A DNA stretch of 31,747 nt, from contig JAWXBS010000127.1 of assembly GCA_034440275.1 (NCBI GenBank), positions 1 to 31,747 on the forward strand, read 5' to 3'. Positions 9,159-17,069 of the stretch are shown piece by piece (position 1 is the first letter of the stretch; each line of letters begins with the position of its first letter). The notes under the pieces are model-generated. The model saw nothing but the letters and a program-made list of their open reading frames with translations. It was not told the origin of the DNA and ran no database searches. Both the position numbers and the translations under genes were made by a program. The stretch comes from VFBF01 sp034440275. GTDB lineage: Bacteria; Pseudomonadota; Alphaproteobacteria; Caulobacterales; Aquidulcibacteraceae.

Positions 9159-9743
9159 CTAGCTGGAGAGGTGCCGGCTGCCGGGTTTCTGGATCGGCAG
9201 CGCGGCAAGTTCGGGCGGCAGCGCGTCGGCCGGGTAGCTCGGCGCCGTCACGCTCGCGAGCGCCACCAGCGGCGCCCCGACATCGGCCTTGCCCCCGGAA
9301 CGGTCGATCAGGCAGGCCGCGCCCACGAGATCGCCCGGATGATGGCGGATCGCCGCGAGACATTCGCGCGACGACAGCCCCGTCGTCACCACGTCCTCCA
9401 CCATCACCACCTTCTCGCCCGGATCGATGCGAAAGCCGCGACGGAGCTGGAATTGCCCCTCTTCCCGCTCGACGAACAACGCGCGCGCGCCGAGGTGACG
9501 CGCCGTCTCGTAGCCCGGAATGATCGCGCCCACCGCCGGCGAGACGACGACGTCGATCTTGCCGAACCGCGCGGTGATCTTCGCCGCGAGCGCGCGGCAG
9601 AGCCGCTCGGTGCGCGCCGGGTCCATGAAGATGAAGGCCTTCTGGAAGAAGACCGGACTGTGCAGCCCCGAGGACAGCACGAAGTGCCCTTCAAGCAGGG
9701 CGTTGGCGGCGCGGAATTCGTCGAGGACTTCGGATTCGGTCAT
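9159..9743 (-). CDS. pyrE: Orotate phosphoribosyltransferase
   Basis: A 194-residue PyrE. It converts orotate and PRPP into orotidine 5'-phosphate in pyrimidine synthesis. The PRPP-binding motif VMVEDVVTTGLSS is at about residues 113-125, and the flexible catalytic loop lies near 90-105. The length fits the shorter PyrE class of alphaproteobacteria and archaea. Upstream, where rel/spoT is often found in related genomes, this window instead has lpdA (36-bp gap). Confidence 0.95.
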   Translation of the reverse strand: MTESEVLDEFRAANALLEGHFVLSSGLHSPVFFQKAFIFMDPARTERLCRALAAKITARFGKIDVVVSPAVGAIIPGYETARHLGARALFVEREEGQFQLRRGFRIDPGEKVVMVEDVVTTGLSSRECLAAIRHHPGDLVGAACLIDRSGGKADVGAPLVALASVTAPSYPADALPPELAALPIQKPGSRHLSS

Positions 9744-9779
9744 GGGGCGTGGATAGCGCCGCCCGTTTCGTTCGTCACG

Positions 9780-11162
9780 TCAGATGTGGATCGCGTGCCC
9801 CAGCGCCTTCAGCGCGCTCTCGTGGAAGGCTTCTCCGAGCGTCGGGTGGACGTGGATCGTGCCGGCGAGGTCCTCCAGCAGCGCGCCCATTTCCAGCGCG
9901 TGCGAGAATTCGTTGGCGAGCTCCGCCACATGCGCGCCCACGGCCTGCACGCCGAGCACGCGGTGATCGGACTTGCGCGCGACGACGCGCACGAACCCTT
10001 CCCCGCCGTCCATCGAGAGCGAGCGCCCGTTCGCCATGAACGGAAACTGGCCGATGATGATGTCGTGGCCTGCGGCTTTCGCTTCTTCCGGCAGCAGGCC
10101 CGCCGTCGCGATTTCCGGTTCGGTGAAACACACCGCCGGGATCGATGCAGGATCGAATTTACGCACGGCGCCGGAGAGGATTTCCGCGACCATCTCGCCT
10201 TGCGTCGCCGCCTTGTGCTCGAGCATGGGCTCGCCGACGAGATCGCCGATCGCCCAGACGCCCTTCATCGACGTCCGGCACTGGTCGTCGACCTTCACGA
10301 AGCGGCCGTCCATGTCGACGCCCATGTTCTCGAGGCCCCAGCCTTCGGTGGCGGGCTTGCGGCCGACGGTGACGAGGATCCTGTCGGCGGCGAACTTCAC
10401 GCTCTTGCCGTCGGCCGTTTCCACCGCCAGCGCCTTGCCGTCGAGACCTTTGGCTTTCGCGCCGAGATGCACCTCGACGCCGCTCTTCTGCAGCCACTTC
10501 GCGACGGGCGCGACGAGATCCTTGTCGTAGAGCGGCAGGATGCGGTCCTGCGCTTCGACGATGGTCACGTCCGCGCCGAGCTTCCTGAACGCGATGCCGA
10601 GTTCGAGACCGATATAGCCCGCGCCGATCACGACGAGCTTCTTCGGCACGGCGTCGAGCGCGAGCGCCTCCGTCGACGAAATCACGTTGCCGCCGAATTT
10701 GAGGAACGGCAGCTCTACCGGCGCGGAGCCGTTGGCGAGGATGACGTTCTCGGCGCGGATGGTGACATCGCCGACCACGCACGTCTTCGCGTCGGTGAAC
10801 TTTCCCCAGCCCGAAACGACACGCACCTTTGCGCGCTTCAACAGACCCGCTACGCCGTTGTTGAGCTTGTCGACAATGGCTTCCTTCCACGCGATCGTCT
10901 TCTTGAAATCAAGCGACGGCGCTTCCTTCAGCGAAACGCCCGCATGCCCCGCGCCGACCTTCGCGGTCATCGCCGCATAGTCGCTCGCCACATGGATGAG
11001 CGCCTTGGAGGGAATGCAGCCGCGGATGAGGCACGTCCCGCCGAGGCGGTCCGCTTCCACGAGCGTCACGTCGAGGCCGAGCTGGCCCGCGCGGATCGCG
11101 GCGACATAGCCGCCCGGCCCGCCGCCGACGACGAGCACTTTGGTCTGGATAGTTTCAGCCAC
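9780..11162 (-). CDS. lpdA: Dihydrolipoyl dehydrogenase (E3)
   Basis: A 460-residue flavoprotein. It reoxidises the dihydrolipoyl group on E2 with NAD+. The FAD-binding GGGPGGY is at residues 13-19, the redox disulfide is Cys44/Cys49 in GGTCLIRGCIPSK, and the catalytic dyad His439/Glu444 lies in HPTLGE near the C-terminus. The start is GTG at 11162, five bases after the E2 stop, so it is the last gene of the bkd operon and most likely the E3 dedicated to branched-chain oxo-acid oxidation. A genome may carry further E3 copies for pyruvate and 2-oxoglutarate dehydrogenases. Confidence 0.95.
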   Translation of the reverse strand: MAETIQTKVLVVGGGPGGYVAAIRAGQLGLDVTLVEADRLGGTCLIRGCIPSKALIHVASDYAAMTAKVGAGHAGVSLKEAPSLDFKKTIAWKEAIVDKLNNGVAGLLKRAKVRVVSGWGKFTDAKTCVVGDVTIRAENVILANGSAPVELPFLKFGGNVISSTEALALDAVPKKLVVIGAGYIGLELGIAFRKLGADVTIVEAQDRILPLYDKDLVAPVAKWLQKSGVEVHLGAKAKGLDGKALAVETADGKSVKFAADRILVTVGRKPATEGWGLENMGVDMDGRFVKVDDQCRTSMKGVWAIGDLVGEPMLEHKAATQGEMVAEILSGAVRKFDPASIPAVCFTEPEIATAGLLPEEAKAAGHDIIIGQFPFMANGRSLSMDGGEGFVRVVARKSDHRVLGVQAVGAHVAELANEFSHALEMGALLEDLAGTIHVHPTLGEAFHESALKALGHAIHI

Positions 11163-11167
11163 TTGGA

Positions 11168-12454
11168 TCAGTCCATGAAAATCGTGGCGGGATGTTCGAG
11201 CAGCGCTTTCACGCGCTGGATGAACTCGGCCGCGTCATAACCGTCGACCACGCGGTGATCGAACGACGAGGAGATGTTCATCATCTTGCGCACGACCACG
11301 ACGCCGTTCTGCACGACCGGCCGTTCGATGATCTTGTTCGGCCCGATGATCGCGACTTCCGGGCGATTGATCACCGGCGTCGTCACCACGCCGCCCAACG
11401 GCCCGAGCGACGTCACCGTGATCGTCGATCCTGACAGCTCATCACGCGTGGCCTTGCCGGTCTTCGTCGCTTCCGCGAGGCGCGCGATTTCGGTCGCCAG
11501 CGCCCACACATCCAAAGCTTCGGCGTGCTTCACCACCGGCACGACGAGGCCGTTCGCCGTTTGCGCGGCAATGCCGCAATGCACCGCGTTATGGCGATGC
11601 ACCACGCCCGCCTCGTCGTCGAAGTTCGCGTTGATCTGCGGATAGTCCGGCAGCACGCGCACCAACGCGCGCAACATGAACGGCAGCAGTGTCAGTTTCG
11701 GTTGGTCCTTGCGCTTGGTCGCATTGAGATGCGCGCGCAGGCTCTCCAGCTCCGTCATGTCGACTTCCTCGACATAGGCGAAGTGCGGAATGCGGCGCTT
11801 GGCGTCCTGCATCTTCTCCGCGATCTTGCGGCGCAGGCCGATGACCTTGATGTCTTCCGTGCCGTCGCGCTGCGCGTAGAGCGCGCCACCGCCCGACGAA
11901 CGACCACCGCCGCCACCCTTTGCGACATAGGCATCGAGATCTTCGTGCTCGATGCGACCGCCGGGTCCCGAACCCGGCACATATTGCAGATGCACGCCCA
12001 TCTCATGCGCGCGCTTGCGCACTGCGGGCGATGCGAGCGGCTTGTCGTCGACGTTCGCGCGCGTCGTGAAGGCGTCATTGGCGACAGGCGCGCGGGCCGG
12101 CGCTTCCACCGGCGCTTTCGCCACCGGCGCGGGCTCAACCTTCTTCGGCGCGGGCGCTTCCTTCGCCGCAGGTTTCGCTGCCGGCGGCGGCGGGCTCGCG
12201 CCGACGTCGGCGCCTTCCGTCTCGAAAATCACCAGCACCGAACCGATCGGCGCCATTTCGCCAGGTTCGCCGTTGCGTTCGACGATCTTGCCGCTGACGG
12301 GCGCCGTGATCTCGATCGTGGCCTTGTCGGTCATCACGTCCGCGAGCGGCGCGTCTTCCTCGACCATCTCACCGAGCTTCACGTGCCAGGCGACGATCTC
12401 CGCTTCCGCGGTGCCTTCGCCGACATCCGGCAGCTTGAACACATAACGCCCCAC
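11168..12454 (-). CDS. bkdB: Branched-chain 2-oxo-acid dehydrogenase E2
   Basis: A 428-residue dihydrolipoamide acyltransferase forming the core of the complex. One lipoyl domain carries the modified Lys44 in MTDKAT. An Ala/Pro-rich linker (about 85-135) leads to the E1/E3-binding domain at 140-177 (SPAVRKRAHEMGV...GPGGRI). The C-terminal catalytic domain ends with FDHRVVDG, containing His400 and Asp404. A single lipoyl domain plus the operon partners favour the branched-chain complex over pyruvate dehydrogenase. It starts with GTG one base after the E1beta stop. Confidence 0.92.
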   Translation of the reverse strand: MGRYVFKLPDVGEGTAEAEIVAWHVKLGEMVEEDAPLADVMTDKATIEITAPVSGKIVERNGEPGEMAPIGSVLVIFETEGADVGASPPPPAAKPAAKEAPAPKKVEPAPVAKAPVEAPARAPVANDAFTTRANVDDKPLASPAVRKRAHEMGVHLQYVPGSGPGGRIEHEDLDAYVAKGGGGGRSSGGGALYAQRDGTEDIKVIGLRRKIAEKMQDAKRRIPHFAYVEEVDMTELESLRAHLNATKRKDQPKLTLLPFMLRALVRVLPDYPQINANFDDEAGVVHRHNAVHCGIAAQTANGLVVPVVKHAEALDVWALATEIARLAEATKTGKATRDELSGSTITVTSLGPLGGVVTTPVINRPEVAIIGPNKIIERPVVQNGVVVVRKMMNISSSFDHRVVDGYDAAEFIQRVKALLEHPATIFMD

Positions 12455-12455
12455 G

Positions 12456-13469
12456 TCAGCCCTCCATCACGCGTTTCAGCGCCTTGGCCACGCGCTCCGG
12501 TCCGGGGAAATACTCCCATTCGAAGGCATGCGGATAGGGCGTGTCCCAACCCGTCACACGCAGGATCGGCGATTCGAGGTGATAGAAGCACTCTTCCTGC
12601 ACGAGCGCGGAGAGTTCAGCGCCAAAGCCGCTCGTGCGCGTCGCTTCGTGCACGATCACGCAACGCCCCGTCTTCATCACCGACTCCACGACGGTGTCGA
12701 TGTCGATCGGCACGAGCGTGCGCAAGTCTATGACTTCGGCGTCCACGCCTGCGTGCGCGGCCGCTGCAAGCGCCACGTGCACCATCGTGCCATACGAAAG
12801 CACCGTCACGTCCGCGCCGGCGCGCACGATCTTGGCCTTGCCGAGCGACACCGTGTAGTGGCCCTCCGGCACTTCGCTGTCAGCATGCTTCGACCACGGC
12901 TCCACCGGCTTTTCGTGCCAGCCGTCGAACGGGCCGTTGTAGAGACGCTTGGGTTCGAAGATCACCACCGGATCGTCGTCCTCGATGGCCGCAATCAGCA
13001 GCCCCTTCGCGTCATACGGATTGGACGGGATCACCGTCTTGATGCCGGCGACGTGCGTGAAGAGCGCTTCCGGCGACTGGCTGTGCGTCTGGCCGCCGAA
13101 AATGCCGCCGCCATAGGGCGTGCGCAGCGTGATCGGCGCGGTGAAGTCGCCCGCCGAACGATAGCGCAGCCGCGCCGCTTCGGAGACGATCTGGTCGTAG
13201 CCGGGATAGATGTAGTCGGCGAACTGGATCTCGATCACCGGACGCAGGCCATAGGCGCCCATGCCGATGGCGGTGCCGACGATGCCGCTCTCGGCGATCG
13301 GCGCATCGAAGCAGCGCGTGAGGCCGTGCTTTTTCTGCAGGCCCTCAGTGGCGCGGAACACGCCGCCGAAATAGCCGACGTCCTCGCCGAACACGAGCAC
13401 ATTGGGGTCGCGGCCCATCATCACGTCCATGGCGGAGTGGATGGCCTGGATCATGTTCATCGTCGCCAT
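12456..13469 (-). CDS. bkdA2: 2-oxoisovalerate dehydrogenase E1 beta
   Basis: A 337-residue E1beta. It pairs with E1alpha to decarboxylate 2-oxo acids from Val, Leu and Ile. Diagnostic segments are VLVFGEDVGYFGGVFRATEG, FDAPIAESGIVGTAIGMGAYG, and the C-terminal VIDLRTLVPID with IVHEATRTSGFGAE. The open frame extends upstream into E1alpha, but the ATG at 13469 follows the E1alpha stop by two bases and gives the family's normal N-terminus. The next gene, E2, begins one base after its stop. Confidence 0.94.
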   Translation of the reverse strand: MATMNMIQAIHSAMDVMMGRDPNVLVFGEDVGYFGGVFRATEGLQKKHGLTRCFDAPIAESGIVGTAIGMGAYGLRPVIEIQFADYIYPGYDQIVSEAARLRYRSAGDFTAPITLRTPYGGGIFGGQTHSQSPEALFTHVAGIKTVIPSNPYDAKGLLIAAIEDDDPVVIFEPKRLYNGPFDGWHEKPVEPWSKHADSEVPEGHYTVSLGKAKIVRAGADVTVLSYGTMVHVALAAAAHAGVDAEVIDLRTLVPIDIDTVVESVMKTGRCVIVHEATRTSGFGAELSALVQEECFYHLESPILRVTGWDTPYPHAFEWEYFPGPERVAKALKRVMEG

Positions 13470-13471
13470 GA

Positions 13472-14713
13472 TCAGTACCCCATTTCCTGACGCTGACGGC
13501 GGATGTGCCAGGGTGTTTCCTTGTACACGTCCTCGAACATCTCTTTCACCGAATGGCGCGACTGGCCAAGCGTGCCGACGGCTTCGGACTCCTTGCCCGC
13601 CGCGCGGACCATGTCGGTAGCTTCTTTCTCCAGCGCCTTGTGATCGTCTTCCGACCACTCGCCGATGGCGATGAGGTGCGTCTTCAGGCGTTCGACGGGA
13701 TCGCCGAGCGGCCAGCCCTTCGCTTCTTCGGCGGGGCGATACCGGCTCGGCTCGTCGCTCGTGGAGTGCGGGGCTGCGCGATAGGTGAAGTGCTCGATCA
13801 GCGTAGGCCCGAGATTGGCGCGCGCGCGCTCGGACGCCCACTTCGTCGCCGCATACACCGCGAGAAAGTCATTGCCGTCCACGCGCAGCGCCGGAATACC
13901 GTAGCCGACGCCGCGCGACGCGAAGGTCGACTCTTCCCCGCCCGCAATGCCCTGAAAGGCCGAAATGGCCCACTGGTTGTTCACCACGTTGAGGATAACG
14001 GGCGCGTGGTAAACGGACGCGAACGTCAACGCCTGGTGGAAGTCGCCTTCCGCCGTCGAGCCTTCGCCGATGTAGGCGCACGCGATGCGGCTGTCGCCCT
14101 TGTAGGCCGACGCCATCGCCCAGCCGACGGCCTGACTGAATTGTGTGCCGAGATTGCCGGAGATCGTGAAGAAGCCGTGCTTCTTCGAGGTGTACATGAC
14201 TGGCAGCTGACGGCCTTTGCAGGGATCTTTCTCATTCGAGTAGATCTGGTTCATCATGTCGACGAGCGAATAGCCGCGCGCGATGAGCAGCGCCTGCTGG
14301 CGATAAGTGGGAAAGCACATATCGTCGTCTTCGAGCGCGAGCGCCTGCGCGGCGGCCACCGCCTCCTCGCCCGTGCACTTCATGTAGAAGGAGGTCTTCC
14401 CCTGCCGCTGCATGCGGTACATGCGGTCGTCATACGCGCGCGTGACGACCATGGTGCGCAGGCCGCTTTTGAGCATGGCCGGGGTGAGTTTCGGGTCCCA
14501 CGGACCGACCGCCGCCCCCTTCTCGTCGAGTACGCGGATGAGCATAAAGGCGTGATCGCGGATATCGTAGCCGGTGACGCGCATGTCCGGCCTGGGGCAA
14601 GCGCCCGCCGGGGGCACCTTCAGGCCGCTGAAATCGATCGGATCGCCCGGACGCGCTTTCGGCTCCGGGATGCGCAGGCTCAGAGCCACGGTATTCTTGA
14701 TGGGCGCGTTCAC
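13472..14713 (-). CDS. bkdA1: 2-oxoisovalerate dehydrogenase E1 alpha
   Basis: A 413-residue E1alpha. The thiamine diphosphate/Mg-binding motif begins at GEGSTAEGD (216-224) and ends near NNQWAIS (246-251). The loop YRAAPHSTSDEPSRYR (311-326) matches the conserved phosphorylation-loop region of branched-chain E1alpha. The N-terminal extension with DIRDHAFMLIRVLDEKGAAVGPWDP is typical of bacterial BkdA1 and unlike pyruvate dehydrogenase E1alpha. The start is GTG at 14713, with AAAGGAGG nine bases upstream. It is the first gene of the four-gene operon and is divergent from the repeat-protein gene. Confidence 0.94.
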   Translation of the reverse strand: MNAPIKNTVALSLRIPEPKARPGDPIDFSGLKVPPAGACPRPDMRVTGYDIRDHAFMLIRVLDEKGAAVGPWDPKLTPAMLKSGLRTMVVTRAYDDRMYRMQRQGKTSFYMKCTGEEAVAAAQALALEDDDMCFPTYRQQALLIARGYSLVDMMNQIYSNEKDPCKGRQLPVMYTSKKHGFFTISGNLGTQFSQAVGWAMASAYKGDSRIACAYIGEGSTAEGDFHQALTFASVYHAPVILNVVNNQWAISAFQGIAGGEESTFASRGVGYGIPALRVDGNDFLAVYAATKWASERARANLGPTLIEHFTYRAAPHSTSDEPSRYRPAEEAKGWPLGDPVERLKTHLIAIGEWSEDDHKALEKEATDMVRAAGKESEAVGTLGQSRHSVKEMFEDVYKETPWHIRRQRQEMGY

Positions 14714-15051
14714 AGCGGCGAGCCTCCTTTGGCGGCGTCAGTGCGGAAGCCAGCCCGTTTTGCGGATCAATGTCCTGTTTCGGGCGGAATTTCCAGTCGA
14801 ACTTTGCCGATCCAGTCCCAATCGGCGCAGTTTTATTCCGCCACAGCGCACGAGCTGGCAAAGCCGCTCCGCAATCAGGCGCCCCGCGACCACGGACCCG
14901 CTTGAGCAACCTATTCCCCGCAGCGCCCCCGGGGCGAGGTGCTCTGCGCTCCAGATCAAAATGGCGAGGACATGGCGCGGGCCATCCGCGATCCCTTTCA
15001 CGGGGCGAACCGAGACCTGTCCTTCGCACGCGCCAGCCGAATAAGACGCGT

Positions 15052-15089
15052 ACAGGTGGCGTTAACTATGCGGCCTTCCCGCCACCAGT
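15052..15089. promoter_or_regulatory. Candidate operator: 10-bp inverted repeat
   Basis: ACAGGTGGCG at 15052-15061 and CGCCACCAGT at 15080-15089 form inverted arms matching at 9 of 10 positions, separated by 18 bases. The spacer includes GTTAACTATG, one mismatch from the CtrA half-site TTAACCAT. It could bind a dimeric regulator or form a hairpin in the leader. The function is inferred only from position. Confidence 0.35.
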
Positions 15090-15124
15090 AAACATTCACC
15101 ATCTATTTCGCGTGTACTGATAGA

Positions 15125-15138
15125 TATTAATATTAATA
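15125..15138. promoter_or_regulatory. AT-only 14-bp palindrome upstream of the repeat-protein gene
   Basis: TATTAATATTAATA is a perfect palindrome in the AT-rich part of the divergent region, about 135 bases before the repeat-protein ATG. Such A+T-only runs are rare elsewhere in this GC-rich window. It may be part of a promoter, an UP-like element or a site for a DNA-bending protein; I cannot tell which. Confidence 0.35.
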
Positions 15139-15270
15139 CTTTTGGACTTTCGTGTGATGATTGTTCATGCGCGAACGTTGCTGAATTTTCAGTCACTTCT
15201 CCCTCCGCTGGCAAAGCTGAACCCAGAAGAATTGGGGGACGCCAGCCCTTAGGAAACCAGGAGGGTGACT

Positions 15271-16983
15271 ATGCAGACCAAACTTCTCACCACGGCGGGC
15301 GTGCTTGCGCTCGCGATGGCGTTCTCGGCCCCGGCGTTCGCCGACCCGCCCGGACCGCCCCCGGCCGGTCAGGAATCGGAAGGAAACGGCGGCGCCTCGA
15401 CCAACGAGTCCGGCGACGGCGACGCGACGACGACCAACGTTGAAGATTCCGGCAACGGCAACTTCTCCGGCAACGGCGCGTCGGACGATGATGTGGCGGT
15501 TGACGTCGCTGTCACCGACAGCCTCAACGACAACTCCACGAACGACTCCAACGACGACAACTCGACCAATGACCACTCGGACAACTCGACGAACGTCGAT
15601 GTGGCCGACTCGGGCAACGGCAACTTCTCCGGCAACGGCGCTGAAGACAACGACACCACCGTGGCCGACAGCGGCAACGGCAACTTCTCCGGCAACGTCG
15701 GCGAAGACAACGACACGACTGTTGACGTCGCCGACTCGGGCAACGGCAACTTCTCCGGCAACGGCGCCGAAGACAACGACACCACCGTGTCCGACAGCGG
15801 CAACGGCAACTTCTCCGGCAACGTCGGCGAAGACAACGACACGACCCTGAACGCGACGTTGAACGCGACCGACAACTCCACGAACGGTTCGCACAACGAC
15901 AACTCGACGGACGTCGACGTAGCCGACTCGGGCAACGGCAACTTCTCCGGCAACGGCGCTGAGGACAACGACACCACCGTGGCCGACAGCGGCAACGGCA
16001 ACTTCTCCGGCAACGTCGGCGAAGACAACGACACCACCGTCGCCGACTCCGGCAACGGCAACTTCTCGGGCAACGGCACGGAAGACAACGACACGACGGT
16101 TGACGTCGCGGTCGCTGACTCCCTCAACGACAACTCGACGAACGACTCGCACGACGACAACTCCGTCAACGGCTCGACCCTTGCCGGCGGCGACGTGTTC
16201 AGCCAGTCGAACGATCTGGACGGCTCCAACCAGGTTGGCGGCGACCAGACCAACACCACCGTCGCCGACTCGGGCAACGGCAACTTCTCCGGCAACGGCG
16301 CCGAAGACAACGACACGCAGGTCGACGTCGCCGTGACGGACAGCCTGAACGACAACTCGGTCGACAACTCGAACAACTCGGTCAACGTCGCCGACTCGGG
16401 CAACGACAATTCGACGAATGACTCGTACAACGACAACTCGACGAACATCGACGTCGCGGACTCGGGCAACGACAACTCGACGAACGACTCGTACAACGAC
16501 AACTCGCTGAACGTCGCTGACTCGGGCAACGACAACTCGGTGAACGACAGCCACAACGACAACTCGACCAACATCGCCGACTCCGGCAATGACAACTCGG
16601 TCGACAACTCGGACAACTCGACGAACGTCGACGTGGCCGTGACGGACTCGTTCAACGACAACTCGACCACCAACTCGCACAACACGACGTCGACCGACAA
16701 CTCGACGAACCTGTGGGTGGCGATCGAAGACTCGTTCAACGACAACTCGACGCACGTCGTGACCACGCAAGAGCTGAACGGCGCTGTCGCCAACGTCCTC
16801 GTGGCGGCTGGCGGTTCGCACCACGACGCCGGCACGGTCGACTCGGGCGATATCGAGTTCAAGGGCAACGCCATGCAAGGGTTCGCGGGCATCAACACGA
16901 TGAACCAGAACACCGGCATCGCGTCGCTCGGCCAAGCCGCTACCGCGGTGGGCGCCAACGCGAACGTCACGTTCGGCAACTGA
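15271..16983 (+). CDS. Exported Asn/Asp-rich repeat protein, putative functional amyloid
   Basis: A 570-residue secreted protein. I chose ATG 15271, five bases after AGGAGGG; a GTG two codons upstream is less likely. A Sec signal peptide ends at AFA-D (after residue 24). From residue 59 there are nine copies of DSGNGNFSGN followed by (G/V)xEDNDTT, mostly 20-22 residues apart. Next come four DSGNDNS(T/V) units plus related DSLNDNS and DSFNDNS units. A distinct C-terminal segment (about 528-556) contains GNAMQGFAGI...NQNTG...Q. After the signal peptide there is no Arg or Cys and a single Lys (531), so the protein is extremely acidic. It heads a run of export-related genes with a C39-like peptidase. 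I infer a surface fibre or amyloid-like subunit. It lacks the GGxGxDxxx nonapeptides of RTX proteins. No exact family is recognised. Confidence 0.85.
   Translation: MQTKLLTTAGVLALAMAFSAPAFADPPGPPPAGQESEGNGGASTNESGDGDATTTNVEDSGNGNFSGNGASDDDVAVDVAVTDSLNDNSTNDSNDDNSTNDHSDNSTNVDVADSGNGNFSGNGAEDNDTTVADSGNGNFSGNVGEDNDTTVDVADSGNGNFSGNGAEDNDTTVSDSGNGNFSGNVGEDNDTTLNATLNATDNSTNGSHNDNSTDVDVADSGNGNFSGNGAEDNDTTVADSGNGNFSGNVGEDNDTTVADSGNGNFSGNGTEDNDTTVDVAVADSLNDNSTNDSHDDNSVNGSTLAGGDVFSQSNDLDGSNQVGGDQTNTTVADSGNGNFSGNGAEDNDTQVDVAVTDSLNDNSVDNSNNSVNVADSGNDNSTNDSYNDNSTNIDVADSGNDNSTNDSYNDNSLNVADSGNDNSVNDSHNDNSTNIADSGNDNSVDNSDNSTNVDVAVTDSFNDNSTTNSHNTTSTDNSTNLWVAIEDSFNDNSTHVVTTQELNGAVANVLVAAGGSHHDAGTVDSGDIEFKGNAMQGFAGINTMNQNTGIASLGQAATAVGANANVTFGN
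15445..16326 (+). repeat. In-frame tandem repeats, DSGNGNFSGN type (9 units)
   Basis: Units begin at 15445, 15607, 15667, 15733, 15793, 15925, 15985, 16045 and 16267. Adjacent units are 60 or 66 bases apart within clusters and are separated by NDNST-rich linkers. A higher-order block of two units (114 bases: a GNGAED unit then a GNVGED unit) occurs at 15607-15720, 15733-15846 and 15925-16038, with only a few base differences, mostly synonymous. This points to recent duplication by slippage or recombination. Confidence 0.9.
16393..16635 (+). repeat. In-frame tandem repeats, DSGNDNS type (4 units)
   Basis: Units begin at 16393, 16459, 16519 and 16579, spaced 66, 60 and 60 bases, each encoding ADSGNDNS(T/V)N(D)S plus YNDNS or HNDNS. 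They look derived from the upstream DSGNGNFSGN units, with the second half replaced by NDS/NDNS tracts. Confidence 0.85.
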
Positions 16984-17069
16984 GACAGTACGGCGTCGGC
17001 GGATCAGCGATGATCCGTCGGCGTCCGGCCTCTCTCTTGCAGCACTCGATGTTTTTGAAGGGCAGGACG

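Larger units (their letters stand above)
14714..15270. other. Divergent intergenic region, bkd operon / repeat protein
   Basis: A 557-base gap between the bkd operon (leftward) and the exported repeat protein (rightward), so it must contain both promoters. The part near bkd holds only the AAAGGAGG ribosome site at 14723-14730 plus GC-rich sequence with no convincing ORF. The part from about 15087 to 15190 is unusually AT-rich for this window and carries a 14-bp palindrome (15125-15138), with an inverted repeat at 15052-15089. Just before the repeat protein there is a strong ribosome site AGGAGGG at 15259-15265, five bases before the ATG. I could not assign -35/-10 boxes with confidence. Confidence 0.6.

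Noticed and set aside
8445..11240. A 931-codon plus-strand frame opposite pdxJ, pyrE and lpdA
   Set aside because: It spans three convincing minus-strand genes and their gaps; its composition is typical of antisense frames in GC-rich DNA.
9780..14713. Pyruvate dehydrogenase as identity of the E1-E2-E3 operon
   Set aside because: E1alpha has the long BkdA1-type N-terminus, E1beta lacks the fused lipoyl domain common in alphaproteobacterial PdhB, and the four-gene order is that of bkd.
15445..16635. Regular 60-66 base repeats suggesting a CRISPR array
   Set aside because: The repeats are in frame, protein-coding, lack unique equal-length spacers, and no cas genes are nearby.
15193..16979. Two long minus-strand open frames (580 and 536 codons) across the repeat gene
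   Set aside because: They mirror the plus-strand repeats with low-complexity Arg/Val or Leu/Pro/Ser content and have no ribosome site. The plus frame has a signal peptide and a strong AGGAGGG site.
15271..16983. Repeat protein as an RTX toxin or type I substrate
   Set aside because: It has a Sec signal peptide and no GGxGxDxxx nonapeptides.
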